Of a stretch of 64,000 nt of DNA, positions 62,528-64,000 are shown piece by piece (positions within the stretch are counted from its first letter, which is position 1; every line of letters starts with the position of its first letter). The stretch spans positions 87,612-151,611 of the forward strand of contig JAITGO010000001.1 of assembly GCA_031280615.1 (NCBI GenBank). The letters are read 5' to 3'. The notes below the pieces were generated by a model. That model searched no databases. It was given only the letters and a program-made list of their open reading frames with translations, and was not told the DNA's origin. The position numbers and the translations under genes were made by a program. This DNA comes from Desulfobulbus sp. (GTDB taxonomy: Bacteria > Desulfobacterota > Desulfobulbia > Desulfobulbales > Desulfobulbaceae).

Positions 62528-63922
62528 ATGCTTGAGGCAACCATCGTTACGGAACTTGAAAATCTGGCGGGGAAGGAAAACGTGCTCATCGGCAAGGTCG
62601 ACTTGGTGGCCTACAGCTACGACGCCACCGCCGACATGCCCAAACAAACCCCGGATGTGGTGGTTCTGCCGACCAGCGCCGAGATGGTCCGGGACATCGT
62701 GCATCTGGCTCGGCGCAACCGGATCGCCATCTATCCCCGCGGGGCGGGCACCAACCTGAGTGGCGGCACGGTACCCTTGAAAAAGGGCATCGTGCTTTCT
62801 TTCCAGAAAATGAATAAAATCGTGGAGATCGATCCGGCCAACCTTACCGCCGTGGTCCAGCCCGGAGTGGTCATCGCCGCTCTTAATGCCGCGGTCGCCC
62901 CCTATGGCCTGATCTACCCGCCCGATCCCGGCACCGTGGCCACCGCCACCATGGGCGGTTCCGCCGCCGAGAACTCCGGCGGCCTGCGTGGCCTCAAATA
63001 CGGGGTCACCAAGAATTACATCATGGGCATGGAGGTGGTCTTGGCCAACGGTGACAAGGTGCGCTTCGGCGGCAAGACGGTCAAAAACGTCACGGCCTAC
63101 GATTTCTCGAACCTGTTCGTCGGCTCCGAAGGCACCTTGGGCATCATCACCGAGCTGACCGCCAAGCTGATTCCGGCCCCCAAATACCGGCGCATCATGA
63201 TGGGCGTTTTCAAGACCCTGGCCGACGCGGGCAATGCCGTGGCCGGCATCATTGCCGCCCAGGTCATCCCCGCCACCCTGGAGATCATGGACCGGATGAC
63301 CATCCGCGCCGTGGAGGATTTCGCCCACATCGGCCTGCCGGTGGATGCCGAGGCCCTGCTATTGATCGAGGTCGACGGCATGGCCGAGGAGGTGGTCCGG
63401 GCCGAGGCCGAGGCAACCATGCAGGTGGTGCGCGACAACAACGGCGACCTCAAGGCGGCCGAGACCGACCAGGAGCGCGACCAGCTATGGACTGCCCGCC
63501 GTAACGCCCTGCCGGCTTTGGCCTCGCTCAACAACACCGTGGTGCTGGAAGACGCCACCGTGCCTCGCTCGCGGATCACCGACATGCTGGTGGCCTGCGA
63601 GACCATCGGCAAGAAATATAACCTGACCTTGGGCACCTTCGGCCACGCCGGCGACGGCAACCTGCATCCCACCATTCTCTGCGACAAGCGCAACCCGGAC
63701 GAGATCCACCGGGTGCATGAGGCGGTGGACGAGATCTTCGAGACCGCCTTGCAATTCGGCGGCACCCTGTCGGGCGAGCATGGCATCGGCATGGCCAAGA
63801 TGAAATATCTGGGTGACGAACTCGGGCAATCCGGGCTGGATTTGATGCGGACCATCAAAAAAGCGCTCGATCCCGATTCCATCCTCAATCCGGGCAAAAT
63901 GGTGCCTCTGCGGGAGAATTGA
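62528..63922 (+). CDS. glcD: FAD-linked lactate/glycolate dehydrogenase (GlcD type)
   Basis: A 464-aa FAD-binding oxidase of the GlcD/D-lactate dehydrogenase family. The FAD domain has VVLPTSAEMVRDIVHLARR, IYPRGAGTNLSGG and PDPGTVATATMGGSAAENSGG. The C-terminal cap ends in GTFGHAGDGNLHPTILCD and GTLSGEHGIGMAKM, with the metal/substrate histidines. AAGGAG precedes the ATG. It oxidises D-lactate or glycolate to the keto acid. The next gene starts 2 nt later, so it should be co-transcribed with its redox partner. Confidence 0.92.
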   Translation: MLEATIVTELENLAGKENVLIGKVDLVAYSYDATADMPKQTPDVVVLPTSAEMVRDIVHLARRNRIAIYPRGAGTNLSGGTVPLKKGIVLSFQKMNKIVEIDPANLTAVVQPGVVIAALNAAVAPYGLIYPPDPGTVATATMGGSAAENSGGLRGLKYGVTKNYIMGMEVVLANGDKVRFGGKTVKNVTAYDFSNLFVGSEGTLGIITELTAKLIPAPKYRRIMMGVFKTLADAGNAVAGIIAAQVIPATLEIMDRMTIRAVEDFAHIGLPVDAEALLLIEVDGMAEEVVRAEAEATMQVVRDNNGDLKAAETDQERDQLWTARRNALPALASLNNTVVLEDATVPRSRITDMLVACETIGKKYNLTLGTFGHAGDGNLHPTILCDKRNPDEIHRVHEAVDEIFETALQFGGTLSGEHGIGMAKMKYLGDELGQSGLDLMRTIKKALDPDSILNPGKMVPLREN

Positions 63923-63924
63923 CC

Positions 63925-64000
63925 ATGGCGGCGCAAACGAAAAGCCCGGAAGGCTCGGGCGGGAAGACCTATTACGACGAGTTGGCCGTTGTCCGCGAGG
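63925..64000 (+). CDS. 5' end of gene downstream of glcD, cut by window edge
   Basis: A frame starts at ATG 63925, 2 nt after the glcD stop, and stays open to the window edge (25 codons: MAAQTKSPEGSGGKTYYDE...). The position suggests a GlcF-like iron-sulfur subunit, as in other lactate-oxidation loci, but no motif is visible yet. Confidence 0.5.
   Translation, partial: MAAQTKSPEGSGGKTYYDELAVVRE

Overview
The window is chromosomal, high-GC DNA from a bacterium that probably oxidises lactate or organic acids anaerobically, most likely a sulfate-reducing or related Desulfobulbaceae-type member of the Desulfobacterota. The supporting content is a LutB-LutA fusion plus LutC, lactate permease, GlcD-type dehydrogenase, long Pta plus AckA, a DsrC/TusE-family protein, a NifA-type activator and a selenoprotein. 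I see no transposase, phage gene, CRISPR array or rRNA. This is core chromosome, not an island.

Left part (1-24.4 kb). After a truncated PilZ gene and a periplasmic binding protein comes an operon of two TIGR01777 epimerases (one fused to SRPBCC) and a polytopic membrane protein, then an RMD1-type protein. Next are panE-panB, a pyruvate kinase fused to a degenerate receiver domain, ettA, and a metX-metW-cysE-cysK run for methionine and cysteine that begins with a hairpin leader. MOSC, YkgJ-like, DUF1186 and aquaporin genes follow. A DsrC-like protein lacking both usual redox cysteines sits with an 84-aa Cys-rich partner behind a Fur-box-like site.

Middle part (24.4-45 kb). This holds an HD-GYP-like protein, a histidine kinase/NtrC-type regulator pair, a sigma/anti-sigma operon divergent from a VWA lipoprotein, fumC, a thioesterase, and a UGA-containing ArsC-family selenoprotein gene translationally coupled to bioF-bioG. 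Two tRNA-Ser genes, a NifA-like regulator, queH and rdgB come next. A four-gene exported module of unknown function follows (lipoprotein, periplasmic protein, membrane-anchored protein, trypsin-like protease with three repeats), then an HDOD protein.

Right part (45-64 kb). ilvB-ilvN is preceded by a complete Leu/Val attenuator. alaC is preceded by what reads as a complete alanine-sensing attenuator. Then come hemolysin-III, HDOD and CDF genes, and finally lactate-to-acetate metabolism: ackA, pta, lutBA and lutC on the minus strand, and lldP, a GntR/FadR regulator, glcD and the start of a further gene on the plus strand. The two lactate arms diverge from a symmetric promoter region. The lldP and glcD promoters carry the same operator-like motif in the same register.

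How it fits together: lactate enters by LldP, is oxidised by LutABC or GlcD-type enzymes to pyruvate, and acetyl-CoA is turned into acetate with ATP by Pta-AckA. Pyruvate also feeds IlvBN, AlaC and the odd pyruvate kinase. The most unusual items are the alanine attenuator before alaC, the pseudo-receiver/pyruvate kinase fusion, the selenoprotein that ordinary gene calling truncates, and the exported protease module.
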